Source of the DNA: Caballeronia sp. LZ062
Lineage (GTDB): Bacteria > Pseudomonadota > Gammaproteobacteria > Burkholderiales > Burkholderiaceae
Direction of reading: 5' to 3'
NCBI RefSeq assembly: GCF_031450785.1
Contig: NZ_JARTWB010000001.1
Location: forward strand, 744,001 to 808,000
DNA length: 64,000 nt
The notes under the pieces were generated by a model. The model had not been told where the DNA came from. It did no database searches and saw only the letters and a program-made list of their open reading frames with translations. Position 1 is the stretch's first letter. Each line of letters starts with the position of its first letter. Both the position numbers and the translations under genes were made by a program. Positions 24,154 through 34,278 of the stretch are shown here, one piece after another.

Positions 24154-24990
24154 CTATACCTTCTGATAAAGCCGCTCGCGGGCGTTGAAATCCGCGAACC
24201 GGTCCGTGTGTTTGGAAAAGCGCAGGCTTTCCTTGCTGCCGAGTCCCAGAAAGCCGCGCCGCACGAGCGAATCGCTGAAGAGACCCAGCGCGCGATCCTG
24301 CAACGCGCGATCGAAATAGATCAGTACGTTGCGGCACGAAACCAGATGCGCCTCCAGAAACACGCTGTCGGTGGCGAGGCTGTGATCCGCGAACACGACG
24401 CGCGACTTGAGCGTCTGCGAGAACTTGGCCGCGCCGTAGGCTGCATGGTAGTAGTCCGACAGCGAACGTTTGCCGCCCGCCGCGAGATAGTTCTGGCTGA
24501 AACCCGCCATGCGCTCCAGCGGATAGATGCCGGTCTCTGCCTGCCGCAATGCTTCGGCGTTGATGTCGGTGGCGTAAAACACGGTGCGCTCCGCGATGTT
24601 CTCCTCCGCGAACAACACCGCGAGCGACCACAGCTCTTCGCCGCTGCTGCAACCGGCGACCCATACCTTGATCGACGGATACGTCTGCAGAATCGGCACG
24701 ACCTGCTCGCGGATCGCGCGGAAATAGCTCGGGTCGCGGAACATCTCGCTCACCTGCACCGTGAGGTACTGGAAGAGCCGCGCGAAGAGCGCCGGTTCGC
24801 GAAGAATGCGCTCCTGCAACTGTGAAAGCGTCTTGCACTCCAGGTCATGCACGGCCTGCGAAAGCCTGCGCCGCAGCGAACTCACCGAGTAATGCCGGAA
24901 GTCGTGCTGATACTTGAGGTAGATGGCTTCGAGAATCAGCTTCAGTTCGATGTCGAACGTCGCGTCTTCCTCGTGCTTGCTGTCGTTCAT
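24154..24990 (-). CDS. cheR: CheR-type SAM-dependent methyltransferase
   Basis: A 278-residue CheR protein, which methylates glutamate residues of signalling receptors. It has the N-terminal all-alpha domain (KYQHDFRHYSVSSLRRRLSQ) and the Rossmann methyltransferase domain with VAGCSSGEELWSLAVLF (SAM binding), YATDINAEALRQAETG, and the conserved VSCRNVLIYFD motif. ATG 24990 opens the typical N-terminus; the preceding 32 residues of the open frame overlap the hybrid kinase end. It lies 16 bases after the kinase stop and is followed immediately by cheB. Confidence 0.94.
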   Translation of the reverse strand: MNDSKHEEDATFDIELKLILEAIYLKYQHDFRHYSVSSLRRRLSQAVHDLECKTLSQLQERILREPALFARLFQYLTVQVSEMFRDPSYFRAIREQVVPILQTYPSIKVWVAGCSSGEELWSLAVLFAEENIAERTVFYATDINAEALRQAETGIYPLERMAGFSQNYLAAGGKRSLSDYYHAAYGAAKFSQTLKSRVVFADHSLATDSVFLEAHLVSCRNVLIYFDRALQDRALGLFSDSLVRRGFLGLGSKESLRFSKHTDRFADFNARERLYQKV

Positions 24991-25006
24991 CGGGTCGATT
25001 GTCGGT

Positions 25007-28000
25007 TCATCGCTGCCGCAGCCAGACGCGGCATAAAGACACGAGCTTATCCACGTCGATGGGCTTCGATATGTAGTCGTCCGCACCCGCCTCGAGACAT
25101 TTTTCGCGGTCGCTCTGCATGGCCTTCGCCGTCAGCGCGATGATCGGCAGTCGCGCGTGCTCGGGGCGCTTGCGAATCTCGGTCATGGCGGTGAGGCCGT
25201 CCATCTCGGGCATCATGACGTCCATCAAAACGAGATCGATGTCGTCGCGGCGCGCCAGCGCCTCCAGCGCCTCGCGCCCGTTGCGGGCAATTTCCAGCGT
25301 CGCGCCGAGCGGCTCGATCACGCGCGAGAGCGCGAAGATATTGCGCACGTCGTCTTCCGCGAGAAGGATGGTGCGGCCTTCGAACACGTCGTCACGCTGG
25401 CGCGCCGCACGCAGCATTCGCTGCTGCTCCGGCGGCAGCGCGCTTTCGACGCTGTGCAAAAACAGCGTCACTTCGTCGAGCAGCCGCTCCGGCGACTTCG
25501 CCCCTTTGATGATGATCGATTTCGAGTAACGGCGCAGGCGCTGCTCCTCTTCCTGCGAAATCTGCCGGCCCGTATAGACGATCACCGGCGGCGATGCGCT
25601 CCCGCTGCTCGTCGACACCTTCTCCAGCAACTCGTAGCCCGAGCCGTCGGGCAGCGCCAGATCCATCACGACGCAATCGAACGGCGCGCGCTTCATCTCT
25701 TCCAGTGCTTCGGAAATCGATCCCGCTTCGACGATGCCGACCGTCTCGCTTGCCAGCAACGCGTGAATGCTTTGCCGCAGCGCGGGGTCGTCCTCGACCA
25801 CGAGCACGCGCCGCGCGCCCTGCGACGAACGCGCTTCCAGCTTGCGGATGGCCTGCGCGAGTTCATCGCGGGCGCTCGGCTTGAGCGTATAGCCGATTGC
25901 GCCGAGATGCAGCGCGAGATCGGCGTGATCCGTCGCGGACACGATATGAATGGGAATGTGGCGCGTGAGCGGATCGTGCTTGAGCCACTCGAGCACCGTG
26001 AGACCGGACTGATCCGGCAAGCCGATATCGAGCAGAATGCCGTTCGGCTGCATGGAACGCGCAAGCTCGACGCCCTGCGTCGCCGTGGTCGCGTGCACGC
26101 AATCGAAGTCGAGTTCGTGCGCGAGGTCGTAGAGAATATGCGCGAAACGCTGATCGTCTTCGATCACGAGAATCACGCGATCCGGCCGCTGGCGTTTCGC
26201 GCGGTCATCGGCGATGCCTTGCGGCTCGGGCATCGATGGCATCGATGGCACCGGTTGCGGGGAAACGGGAGCGGGCGCAGGAGCCACGGCGCGCGGCGGC
26301 TCGACCGCAGCCGGTTCCGGCTCCTTCATGTGACCAATGGTGTCGAGCTTCGCGGTCACCGTGCCTTCGTGATTGTCGAGCGGCAGCGTCACCGAGAAGA
26401 TGCTGCCGCGCCCGACTTCGCTCGATACGCCGACCGAACCGCCCAGCAGCCGCGAGAATTCGCGCGAGATGGAAAGGCCGAGCCCGCTGCCGCCATATTT
26501 GCGGCTCGTCGTGCCGTCCGCCTGCTGAAACGCCTGGAAGATGAGATCCTGCTTGTCGCGCGGAATGCCGATGCCCGTATCGCGCACTTCGAAGCGCACC
26601 GCGTCGTCGCCCGCGCGCAGAACGGCGACGGTCACGCTGCCGCGCTCGGTGAACTTGAAGGCGTTGGACAGCAGATTGCGCAGCACTTGCAAAAGCCGCT
26701 GACTGTCGGTGACGAAGTACTGCGGCACGTTCTCGCCGACTTCGGTGACGAACGACAGTCCCTTGCTCTCCGCGACCGGCGTGAACGACTGCCTGAGCGC
26801 CTGCATGAGCGACTCGACTGCGGTCGGCGCGAACTGCACGTCCATCTGGCCGGCTTCGACCTTCGACAAATCCAGAATGTCGTTGATGAGCGAAAGCAGG
26901 TCGCTGTTGGACGAGTGAATGGTCGCGGCGTAGCGCACCTGCTCGTCCGTCAGATTGCCCTGCTTGTTGTCCTGCAAGAGCTTCGCGAGGATGAGCGAGC
27001 TATTCAACGGCGTGCGCAACTCGTGCGACATGTTCGCGAGGAACTCGGACTTGTACTGGCTCGCGCGCTCCATTTCCAGCGCATTCGCCGTGAGTTCCTG
27101 CTGCGCCTGAAGCAGTTCGGCCTTCTGCCGCTCCAGATGCTGCGAATGTTCTTCGAGCTGCACGTTCGTCTGTTCAAGCTCGGCCTGCTGCTGTTCAAGA
27201 CGCGCCTGCGAGTCCTGGAGCGCCCGGCCGCGTTCCTCCAGTTCTTCGTTCGACACGCGCAGCTCTTCCTGCTGCACCTGCAACTCTTCGCTCTGGCGCT
27301 GCGTTTCTTCGAGCAATTCGACAAGCCGCATCCGATACCGTGCCGAGCGCATCGCCATGCCCATCGCTTCGGCGGCCAGTTCAAGCAACACGCGAGCGTC
27401 GTCGAAGCGGCCCTCGTCACCGACGAATCCGACTTCGATTGCGCCCGCCACATCGCCATCGGCATAAAGCGGTGCGACGATCACGCGCGATGCCGCCGCC
27501 GCGCCGAGCGCCGACCCCGCTTTCAGATAATGCGAGGAGGCATCGCGAAGCTGAAGCAGGCGCTTGTCGACGATAGCTTGTCCGACCAGTCCCTCGCCGC
27601 GCGCAATGCGGCGCGGCGCGCCGTTCTCGTCGGGCAGCGCCCAGGCCGCGATGCGTTCGAGGGTCTCGCCTTCGAGGGCGTAGACTACGCCGACCTTCGC
27701 GTTCACATACGGAATCAGCGAACGCAAAATGCTGACGCCGATGGAAGCCGGAGACTGCTCGCCGCGCAATTGCAGACTCATCTGCGCGACGCCTTCCTGC
27801 AGCCACGCGGTGCGTTGTACCGCAAGCCGCGATTTGATATACAGATGCGCCACGACCGAAAGCACGAGCAGCACGAAAATGCCCATCGCGCGGTTCAGTT
27901 GCAGCACTTCGTGGCTGGCAACAGCGTCGGCAGTGGAGAATGCGTAGCCGACGATCATCAGCACCGACGCAGCGCCAGCGGTGACGACCGGCACGGCAGG

Positions 28001-28156
28001 GCGGTCTATCCACATGCACAGCACCACGGGCAGCACGTAGAACACCCAGATCGCGACGCGCATGGGCATCAGCAGATCGATGGCAAACACCACCGCAAGC
28101 GAAATCGCGATGGCGAAGTAAATCCACAAGGTGTGGTGGCGAGTGTCCTGAGGCAT
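25007..28156 (-). CDS. Large hybrid histidine kinase (membrane, GAF, HisKA, HATPase, three REC)
   Basis: A 1049-residue sensor. Residues about 8-110 hold several membrane segments; about 130-275 form a GAF-type sensory domain; 280-375 is a long Gln/Glu-rich coiled coil (ELQVQQEELRVSNEELEERG); then HisKA with the H box SEFLANMSHELRTPLNSS and HATPase with SNAFKFTERG, DTGIGIPRDKQ and GSGLGLSIS. A Pro-rich linker precedes three receiver domains with Asp in LLDIGLPDQSG, VVMDLALPDGSG and VLMDVMMPEMDG. The architecture resembles phytochrome-like or BarA-type master kinases. It is the first gene of an operon with cheR, cheB and the REC-kinase. The ligand is unknown. Confidence 0.93.
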   Translation of the reverse strand: MPQDTRHHTLWIYFAIAISLAVVFAIDLLMPMRVAIWVFYVLPVVLCMWIDRPAVPVVTAGAASVLMIVGYAFSTADAVASHEVLQLNRAMGIFVLLVLSVVAHLYIKSRLAVQRTAWLQEGVAQMSLQLRGEQSPASIGVSILRSLIPYVNAKVGVVYALEGETLERIAAWALPDENGAPRRIARGEGLVGQAIVDKRLLQLRDASSHYLKAGSALGAAAASRVIVAPLYADGDVAGAIEVGFVGDEGRFDDARVLLELAAEAMGMAMRSARYRMRLVELLEETQRQSEELQVQQEELRVSNEELEERGRALQDSQARLEQQQAELEQTNVQLEEHSQHLERQKAELLQAQQELTANALEMERASQYKSEFLANMSHELRTPLNSSLILAKLLQDNKQGNLTDEQVRYAATIHSSNSDLLSLINDILDLSKVEAGQMDVQFAPTAVESLMQALRQSFTPVAESKGLSFVTEVGENVPQYFVTDSQRLLQVLRNLLSNAFKFTERGSVTVAVLRAGDDAVRFEVRDTGIGIPRDKQDLIFQAFQQADGTTSRKYGGSGLGLSISREFSRLLGGSVGVSSEVGRGSIFSVTLPLDNHEGTVTAKLDTIGHMKEPEPAAVEPPRAVAPAPAPVSPQPVPSMPSMPEPQGIADDRAKRQRPDRVILVIEDDQRFAHILYDLAHELDFDCVHATTATQGVELARSMQPNGILLDIGLPDQSGLTVLEWLKHDPLTRHIPIHIVSATDHADLALHLGAIGYTLKPSARDELAQAIRKLEARSSQGARRVLVVEDDPALRQSIHALLASETVGIVEAGSISEALEEMKRAPFDCVVMDLALPDGSGYELLEKVSTSSGSASPPVIVYTGRQISQEEEQRLRRYSKSIIIKGAKSPERLLDEVTLFLHSVESALPPEQQRMLRAARQRDDVFEGRTILLAEDDVRNIFALSRVIEPLGATLEIARNGREALEALARRDDIDLVLMDVMMPEMDGLTAMTEIRKRPEHARLPIIALTAKAMQSDREKCLEAGADDYISKPIDVDKLVSLCRVWLRQR

Positions 28157-28330
28157 CGTTGACCAGTAGTGTGTCCGTGTTCGCGAAGGCCGCGCGCCCC
28201 GCAGCAGGCACGGACCTTAGCACGAGCCGCAACGCCTTGTCACATCGGCTCCTGCGGCGATTCGGCCCGCTATTTCACCGCGGCACTTGTTACGAACGAT
28301 CGCGCGTTGCGCGAATCTCACGAGGTAAGA

Positions 28331-29341
28331 ATGACTGATATATCCGGCTCTCGCGTGCTCATCACCGGCGCCTCGGGTTTCGTCGGCTCGGCGCTCGCGC
28401 GGCTCGCCATCGAACGAGGTTTCGACACGCGGCTGCTCGTGCGCGCAACGAGCCCGCGCAAGAACGTGGAATCGCTCGACGCGGAAATCGTCGTCGGCGA
28501 CATGCGCGACGAAGCGTCGATGCGCGCGGCGCTCAAGGGCGTGCGCTATCTGTTTCACGTCGCGGCGGACTACCGCATCTGGGCGCCGGACCCGAGCGAA
28601 ATCGAGCGCGCGAATCTGCAAGGCACTGAGGCCACGATGCGCGCGGCGCTCGCGGAAGGCGTGGAGCGCATCGTGTACACGAGCAGCGTCGCAACGCTGA
28701 AGGTCACGAGTTCAGGCGCCATCGTCGACGAAACGAAGCCGTCGGATGCGGCGAGCACGATCGGCGCATACAAGCGCAGCAAGGTGCTGGCGGAGCGCGC
28801 GGTGGAGCGCATGATTGCGAGCGAGGCGCTGCCCGCGGTCATCGTCAATCCGTCGACGCCCATCGGCCCGCGCGACGTGCGTCCGACGCCGACGGGGCGC
28901 ATCATCGTCGAGGCGGCGACGGGCAAGATTCCCGCGTTCGTCGATACGGGCCTCAATCTCGTGCATGTCGATGACGTCGCGCACGGCCACTTTCTCGCGC
29001 TGGAGCGCGGCAAGATCGGCGAGCGCTACATTCTCGGCGGCGAAAACCTGCCGTTGCAGCAGATGCTCGCGGATATCGCGGGACTCGTCGGCCGCAAACC
29101 GCCGACCATCAAGCTGCCGCGCGGGCCGCTGTATCCGCTTGCCATCGGCGCGGAAATGTTCGCGAAGGTGAGCGGCAAGGAGCCGTTCGTGACCGTCGAC
29201 GGCCTGCGGATGTCGAAAAACAAGATGTACTTCACGTCGGCGAAGGCGGAGCGGGAACTGGGCTATCAGGCGAGGCCGTATCGCGAAGGCCTGCGCGACG
29301 CGCTCGACTGGTTCCGGGCAAACGGCTATCTCGACGCGTAA
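28331..29341 (+). CDS. hpnA: HpnA, hopanoid-associated NAD-dependent sugar epimerase
   Basis: A 336-residue short-chain dehydrogenase of the extended type, matching HpnA, which is thought to act on the sugar moiety of the composite bacteriohopanetetrol side chain. The N-terminal Rossmann motif is VLITGASGFVGSALAR, followed by the catalytic YxxxK in GAYKRSKVLAER. Other family segments are VVGDMRDEASM, FHVAADYRIW and NPSTPIGPRDVRPTPTGRI. ATG 28331 was chosen over the upstream frame to 28169 because the fold starts at once. It is divergent from the hybrid kinase. The other hopanoid genes lie dispersed downstream. Confidence 0.92.
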   Translation: MTDISGSRVLITGASGFVGSALARLAIERGFDTRLLVRATSPRKNVESLDAEIVVGDMRDEASMRAALKGVRYLFHVAADYRIWAPDPSEIERANLQGTEATMRAALAEGVERIVYTSSVATLKVTSSGAIVDETKPSDAASTIGAYKRSKVLAERAVERMIASEALPAVIVNPSTPIGPRDVRPTPTGRIIVEAATGKIPAFVDTGLNLVHVDDVAHGHFLALERGKIGERYILGGENLPLQQMLADIAGLVGRKPPTIKLPRGPLYPLAIGAEMFAKVSGKEPFVTVDGLRMSKNKMYFTSAKAERELGYQARPYREGLRDALDWFRANGYLDA

Positions 29342-29616
29342 GACGCGCAGGGCGTCCGCCGAACTCGCTTCGACGCAACTCTTCTATAAGACCCAAAAAA
29401 TCTAAATCGTTGATATAACAGGAAAACCGGCCAATTTCGATGCTTTGGCGAGCCTTCTTTCCCACGCGACGCCTTCAAATTCAGGCAAAATAGCGGACTG
29501 ATGCCGGAAGGCGCGAGCAACCATGTTGCGTGCGACCGCAGGCGCGAAAGCGCCCGCGCAGGTTCACAGCAGCCGGCGGTCCTTTTTCAACCCGTTTCTG
29601 GATGTCGAGACAAGCG
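29342..29616. other. 275-base region upstream of icd with an AT-rich patch
   Basis: It is unusual in having an AT-rich segment (about 29382-29425, including TTGATA at 29413) within GC-rich DNA, which probably holds the icd promoter. A short hairpin (GGCGC-GAAA-GCGCC) follows. No coding potential was recognised. Confidence 0.35.
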
Positions 29617-31863
29617 ATGAGTAATCAGCAACCCACCATCATCTACACCCTGACCGACGAAGCTCCGCTGCTCGCGACCAGCGCCTTTCTGCCGATCATC
29701 CGCACGTTCACGGCGCCCGCCGGCGTGAACGTGGAAACCAGCGACATTTCGCTCGCCGGGCGCATTCTCGGCGAATTTCCCGAATTTCTGACCGAAGAGC
29801 AGCGCGTTCCGGACAACCTCGCCGAACTCGGCCGCCTCACGCAGCTTCCCGACACCAACATCATCAAGCTGCCGAACATCAGCGCGTCGGTGCCGCAGCT
29901 CGTCGCCGCGATCAAGGAATTGCAGGGCAAGGGCTACAAGGTGCCCAACTATCCGGAAGAGCCGAAGAACGACGAAGAAAAGGCCATCGCCCAGCGTTAT
30001 TCGAAGTGTCTCGGCAGCGCGGTGAACCCGGTTCTGCGCGAAGGCAATTCGGACCGCCGCGCGCCGCTCGCCGTCAAGAACTACGCGAAAAAGCATCCGC
30101 ACAGCATGGGCGAATGGAGCATGGCGTCGCGCACGCACGTCGCGCACATGAAGCACGGCGACTTCTATCACGGCGAAAAGTCCATCACGAACGACAAGGC
30201 GCGCGAAGTGCGCATGGAACTCGTCACGAAGCGCGGCGAAACCATCGTGCTGAAGCCGAAGGTCAAGCTGCAGGAAGGCGAGATCGTCGACAGCATGTTC
30301 ATGAGCAAGAAGGCGCTCATCGCGTTCTACGAAGACCAGATGGAAGACGCGCGCAAGACCGGCGTCATGCTCTCGCTGCACGTGAAGGCGACCATGATGA
30401 AGGTCTCGCACCCGATCGTCTTCGGCCACGCCGTGAAGGTGTTCTACAAAGACGCATTCGCGAAGCACGCGAAGCTCTTCGAAGAACTCGGCGTGAATGT
30501 GAACAACGGTCTCGTCGATCTGTACTCGAAGATCGAGGCGCTGCCGGAATCGCAGCGCGACGAAGTCATCCGTGACATGCACGCGTGCCACGAACATCGT
30601 CCGGCGTTGGCGATGGTCGATTCCGCGAAGGGCATCTCGAACCTTCACGCACCGAACGACGTGATCGTCGACGCATCCATGCCCGCGATGATCCGCGCCG
30701 GCGGCAAGATGTGGGGCGCCGATGGCCGTCCGCAAGACACGAAGTGTCTGATTCCGGAAAGCACGTTCGCGCGCATCTATCAGGAGATCATCAACTTCTG
30801 CAAGACCAACGGCGCATTCGATCCGCGCACCATGGGCACGGTGCCGAACGTCGGCCTGATGGCGCAGAAGGCCGAAGAGTACGGCTCGCACGACAAGACC
30901 TTCGAGATTCCGCAAGACGGCACGGCGCGCATCGTCGATAACGCGACGAACGAAGTCATCGAATCGCTCACGCAGGAAGTGGAGCAAGGCGACATCTGGC
31001 GCATGTGCCTCGTGAAGGACGCGCCGATCCGCGACTGGGTGAAGCTCGCCGTCACGCGCGTGCGCAACTCGGGCATGCCGGCGGTGTTCTGGCTCGACCC
31101 GTATCGTCCGCACGAAAACGAGCTGATCAAGAAGGTCGAGAAGTACCTGAAGGATCACGACACCGAAGGGCTCGACATCCAGATCATGTCGCAAGTGCGC
31201 GCCATGCGTTACACGCTCGAGCGCGTGATCCGCGGCCTCGACACGATCTCCGTCACCGGCAACATCCTGCGCGATTATCTGACCGACCTGTTCCCGATCA
31301 TGGAACTCGGCACGAGCGCGAAGATGCTGTCCATCGTTCCGCTGATGGCGGGCGGCGGCCTGTATGAAACGGGCGCGGGCGGCTCGGCGCCGAAGCACGT
31401 GCAGCAACTGGTGCAGGAAAACCACCTGCGCTGGGATTCGCTCGGCGAGTTCCTCGCGCTGGCGGTGTCGCTGGAAGAACTGGGCATCAAGAGCAACAAC
31501 GCGAAGGCGAAGCTCGTCGCGAAGGCGCTCGACGCCGCCACCGGCAAGCTGCTCGACAACAACCAGGGCCCGTCGCCGAAGACCGGCCAGCTCGACAACC
31601 GCGGCAGCCAGTTCTACCTCGCCATGTACTGGGCGCAGGAACTGGCGAACCAGACGGAAGACCGCGAGCTGGCCGAGTTCTTCGCGCCGCTCGCGAAGAG
31701 CCTGGCCGAGAGCGAGCAGAAGATCGTCGAGGAACTGACGGTCGTGCAGGGCAGCGAAGCGGATATCGGCGGCTATTACAAGCCGGAAGACGCGAAGCTC
31801 GCCGCCGTGATGCGTCCGAGCCAGACGCTCAACGCCGCGCTCGCGCAGGCGCAATCGAAGTAA
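29617..31863 (+). CDS. icd: Monomeric NADP-dependent isocitrate dehydrogenase
   Basis: A 748-residue enzyme of the monomeric IDH type, converting isocitrate to 2-oxoglutarate with reduction of NADP in the citric acid cycle. The protein opens [19 protein letters not shown] and has family hallmarks such as [46 protein letters not shown], and near the end [18 protein letters not shown] and [18 protein letters not shown] 29617 gives the typical N-terminus; the open frame extends upstream to 29530 without support. A strong hairpin terminator follows. The very long opposite-strand frame is a shadow. Confidence 0.97.
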   Translation: MSNQQPTIIYTLTDEAPLLATSAFLPIIRTFTAPAGVNVETSDISLAGRILGEFPEFLTEEQRVPDNLAELGRLTQLPDTNIIKLPNISASVPQLVAAIKELQGKGYKVPNYPEEPKNDEEKAIAQRYSKCLGSAVNPVLREGNSDRRAPLAVKNYAKKHPHSMGEWSMASRTHVAHMKHGDFYHGEKSITNDKAREVRMELVTKRGETIVLKPKVKLQEGEIVDSMFMSKKALIAFYEDQMEDARKTGVMLSLHVKATMMKVSHPIVFGHAVKVFYKDAFAKHAKLFEELGVNVNNGLVDLYSKIEALPESQRDEVIRDMHACHEHRPALAMVDSAKGISNLHAPNDVIVDASMPAMIRAGGKMWGADGRPQDTKCLIPESTFARIYQEIINFCKTNGAFDPRTMGTVPNVGLMAQKAEEYGSHDKTFEIPQDGTARIVDNATNEVIESLTQEVEQGDIWRMCLVKDAPIRDWVKLAVTRVRNSGMPAVFWLDPYRPHENELIKKVEKYLKDHDTEGLDIQIMSQVRAMRYTLERVIRGLDTISVTGNILRDYLTDLFPIMELGTSAKMLSIVPLMAGGGLYETGAGGSAPKHVQQLVQENHLRWDSLGEFLALAVSLEELGIKSNNAKAKLVAKALDAATGKLLDNNQGPSPKTGQLDNRGSQFYLAMYWAQELANQTEDRELAEFFAPLAKSLAESEQKIVEELTVVQGSEADIGGYYKPEDAKLAAVMRPSQTLNAALAQAQSK

Positions 31864-31875
31864 AGCTGCAACTGG

Positions 31876-31896
31876 GCGCGGGCGGCATGCCCGCGC
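31876..31896 (+). repeat. Inverted repeat after icd
   Basis: Perfect 8-bp inverted repeat GCGCGGGC/GCCCGCGC with a five-base loop, directly after the icd stop and just before the stronger hairpin at 31902. It may stabilise the transcript end. Confidence 0.5.
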
Positions 31897-31901
31897 TCAC
31901 C

Positions 31902-31936
31902 ATCGCGTTGGCGCCCGACGCCAACGCGATTTCTTC
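31902..31936 (+). terminator. 12-bp perfect stem-loop terminator after icd
   Basis: Arms 31902-31913 and 31919-31930 are perfectly complementary over 12 bases, with a CCCGA loop, followed by TTCTTCC. The T-run is short, but the stem is strong and correctly placed to end icd transcription. Confidence 0.75.
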
Positions 31937-32081
31937 CGGACGCCTTCTCGCAGCGTTCCGTCAAAGCGGCATTCGACCGCGCCGTTCCAAAGCATTTGGT
32001 TACAACGTGTGCCGGCTCGCAGGTAGGGGAGCAGGTAAAATCCTGGACTCGCTGCCAGCTTCGCAAGACATCCAACATCGC

Positions 32082-32600
32082 ATGAATCTACATGACCAGC
32101 TCGGCGCGCTGGAGTCGAGCCTCGATGCGCTCCTCCGGGCCGCCACCGTTCCCGCTCCCATCGGCGTCGCCGGCGAACCGATCGCCGAACCGCCCGCGCC
32201 GCTGCCGAGCCGCGCAGACGATTCCCATGAAACGGCGCTCACAGCACCTGCGCCCGTCGAACCCGAGCACGACACCCCGCCCACGCTGATGGTTTCGCGT
32301 CCGGACCGCGACACGATCCAGATGACCATCGCAGGCAAGTCGGTGCTATTGAACCCGGAAGGTGTGTCGGAGCTGATCGAAGAGTTGTCGAACGTGCGGG
32401 CGTCGATGTCGGTGGAACAGCCGATGGGCGTCGCGCCCGGCTGGCGCTTCGCGGCGACGAAGAACCCGGTGATGGCGGTGCAGAAGCACGCGAACGGCGA
32501 CCGCCTGCTGCTCATGCGGCACACGGGTCACGGCTGGGTGCCGTTCACGTTTTCGCCGGACATGGTCGTCGAACTGTACGCGATGCTGACGCGGCGCTAA
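32082..32600 (+). CDS. Conserved hypothetical protein, 172 residues
   Basis: A 172-residue protein without signal peptide. The first ~75 residues are Pro/Ala-rich and probably disordered; the C-terminal half is a compact domain with SRPDRDTIQMTIAGKSVLLN, GVSELIEELSNVRASMS, WRFAATKNPVMAVQKHANG and GWVPFTFSPDMVVELYAML. I recall such proteins as conserved in Burkholderiaceae without a named function. ATG 32082 starts the natural protein; the extension upstream to 31887 covers the icd terminator and is unsupported. It is convergent with hpnB, with 19 bases between the ends. The function is unknown. Confidence 0.75.
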   Translation: MNLHDQLGALESSLDALLRAATVPAPIGVAGEPIAEPPAPLPSRADDSHETALTAPAPVEPEHDTPPTLMVSRPDRDTIQMTIAGKSVLLNPEGVSELIEELSNVRASMSVEQPMGVAPGWRFAATKNPVMAVQKHANGDRLLLMRHTGHGWVPFTFSPDMVVELYAMLTRR

Positions 32601-32619
32601 TTTCTGCGCCGCCGCTCGA

Positions 32620-33822
32620 TCAAGAACCTTCCTGCGTCGGCGCCTGTACGCGCGCCTTCCATTGCCCGCCCTTGCCGCGCCAGTAGCGCACGGCCGAACC
32701 GATCGTCGCGGACACGTAAAACAGCGCGACGAGCGGCAGGAGCGGCGCCCACAACAACGACCGCCGGTAATAGCGCAGCATCGGCCCATAGGCGATGCAC
32801 ATCATCGCCCAGGCCGCGCAGGCGGGCCACGCGCGCACGCCCCATGTGAGCGAGAAGACCGGCGGAACGAGGTAGATCAGCGCCATGCCGAGCACCGTGC
32901 CGGCAAGCAGCAGCGGCGAATAGCGCAACTGCGTGAACGCGGTGCGCGCGATCATGTTCCAGATTTCGCGCCAGTCGTCATAGGGGCGCAGCGACTCGCT
33001 CCGTTCGGCGAGATCGAGACGAATGGCACGCGCGTCCGCTTTGCCCGCGCGATGCTTGATGCGCAGCGCGAGACTGCAATCGTCGATCAGCTCACCACGA
33101 ATGGATTCGATACCGCCCGCGTCCACCAGCGCCGAACGGCGCACGAGCATGCAGCCGCCCGCCGCGCCCGCCGTCATCTTGCGCGTGTCGTTGACCCACG
33201 CGAACGGGTACAGCTTCGCGAAAAAGAACACGAACGCCGGAATCAGCGCCTTCTCCCAGGGCGAATCGCAGCGCAGGCGCACCATCAGCGAGACGAGATC
33301 GCGGTCTTCCAGAATCGTACGCGCGACGAGTTGCGTCGCGGCATCGGCCGGATGGTGAATGTCGGCGTCGGTAAGCAGAAGGAATTCGGCGGGCAAGCCG
33401 AGCGTGTCGATGGCGTTGATGCCCTGCGACTGCGCCCACACTTTGCCCGACCATCCTGGCGGCAGCGGCTTGCCGGTCAGCACCGTCAGGCGGTCTTCGA
33501 GCCCGAGATCGCGAGCGGCGGCGAGCGCGGCGGCGGCGGTGCCGTCGGTGCTGTGATCGTCGACGACGACGACGTGGAACGCGCCCGCATAGTCCTGCTT
33601 CAGCAGCGACCCGACCGCGCGGCCGATCACGTCCGCTTCGTTGCGCGCGGGCACGACCGCGACGAGTGCGGGCCATCCGCCGCGCCGTGCGATTTCCGCC
33701 TTGCCGACGGCGTGCACAGTCGCATCCGAAAGCGCGGGCGCCGGTTGCGCGCGCCAGAAGCCGCCTCGCGCGAAGAGCAGCACGATCCAGATCAGAAACG
33801 ACAGCCAGGCGATGAGTAACAT
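32620..33822 (-). CDS. hpnB: HpnB, hopanoid-associated glycosyltransferase
   Basis: A 400-residue family 2 glycosyltransferase with an N-terminal membrane segment (LLIAWLSFLIWIVLLFARGG) and three or four further segments after residue 280 (SPLLLAGTVLGMALIYLV and later). The catalytic domain has VAVVPARNEADVIGRAV, VVVDDHSTDGTA, LTDADIHHP (DxD) and LIDDCSLALRIK. It matches HpnB, proposed to act on the hopanoid side-chain sugar. It is on the - strand between icd and ispH. Its size and domain order are those of the family. ATG 33822 begins the first membrane segment. Confidence 0.92.
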   Translation of the reverse strand: MLLIAWLSFLIWIVLLFARGGFWRAQPAPALSDATVHAVGKAEIARRGGWPALVAVVPARNEADVIGRAVGSLLKQDYAGAFHVVVVDDHSTDGTAAAALAAARDLGLEDRLTVLTGKPLPPGWSGKVWAQSQGINAIDTLGLPAEFLLLTDADIHHPADAATQLVARTILEDRDLVSLMVRLRCDSPWEKALIPAFVFFFAKLYPFAWVNDTRKMTAGAAGGCMLVRRSALVDAGGIESIRGELIDDCSLALRIKHRAGKADARAIRLDLAERSESLRPYDDWREIWNMIARTAFTQLRYSPLLLAGTVLGMALIYLVPPVFSLTWGVRAWPACAAWAMMCIAYGPMLRYYRRSLLWAPLLPLVALFYVSATIGSAVRYWRGKGGQWKARVQAPTQEGS

Positions 33823-34278
33823 GGATTAGACGATTATCTTGAACCCGCGTTGCGGGCGGCGCACTCACGCGCGCGCGGGCATCGACCGTGCGATACGGCG
33901 GAGCACGCGTTGCACGGAGAACACGCGAATCAGATTGGCGACGGCCTGCCGAAACCAGCCGTCGCGCATATGCACGGCGCGGGAAAACGCGAAACAGCAA
34001 GCATTCGCGGCGTCCCGGGCGTCCGACAGTTTAATGGCTTTGAAGAACCGGTGTACTTCCATCGCGGCGAAGTGCCTTCGCGACCGCCGTGCGACGAGCG
34101 CCCAAAAAGGGAACGCGTTAGAATACGCGGTCAACCTCGGCGCACAGACAAACTTACCGGTCCTTCTTCTCACGTGCTTTTCCGGCTTTGCAGGCATTGC
34201 GTATGCAATGTTTAGCAATCGAAGCGTGAGTTGCGCGCCTCTTACCCGAAACCCGCGCTAGTCGGAGTTCGCTCGAAC
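33823..34278. other. 456-base region between hpnB and ispH
   Basis: It holds the divergent promoters. A TAGAAT at 34119-34124 could be an ispH -10 box, but no good -35 is seen. On the - strand a 65-residue Arg-rich frame (34062 to 33865, starting MEVHRFFKAIKLSDARDAAN) is open, without a clear ribosome binding site or known family; I do not call it a gene. Two other frames here look like shadows. Confidence 0.4.

Noticed and set aside
25157..28162. 1001-residue open frame on + strand opposite the hybrid kinase
   Set aside because: Arg/His-rich composition, no family resemblance and full overlap with a well-supported kinase on the other strand; it is a typical high-GC shadow.
29587..31854. 755-residue frame on - strand opposite icd
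   Set aside because: icd is unambiguous on the + strand; the antisense frame has no recognisable motif.
31876..31896. First hairpin after icd as the terminator
   Set aside because: It has no T-run and is weaker than the 12-bp stem at 31902-31930, which I call the terminator.
33865..34062. 65-residue Arg-rich frame on the - strand upstream of ispH
   Set aside because: No ribosome binding site or family; kept only as a remark on the intergenic region.
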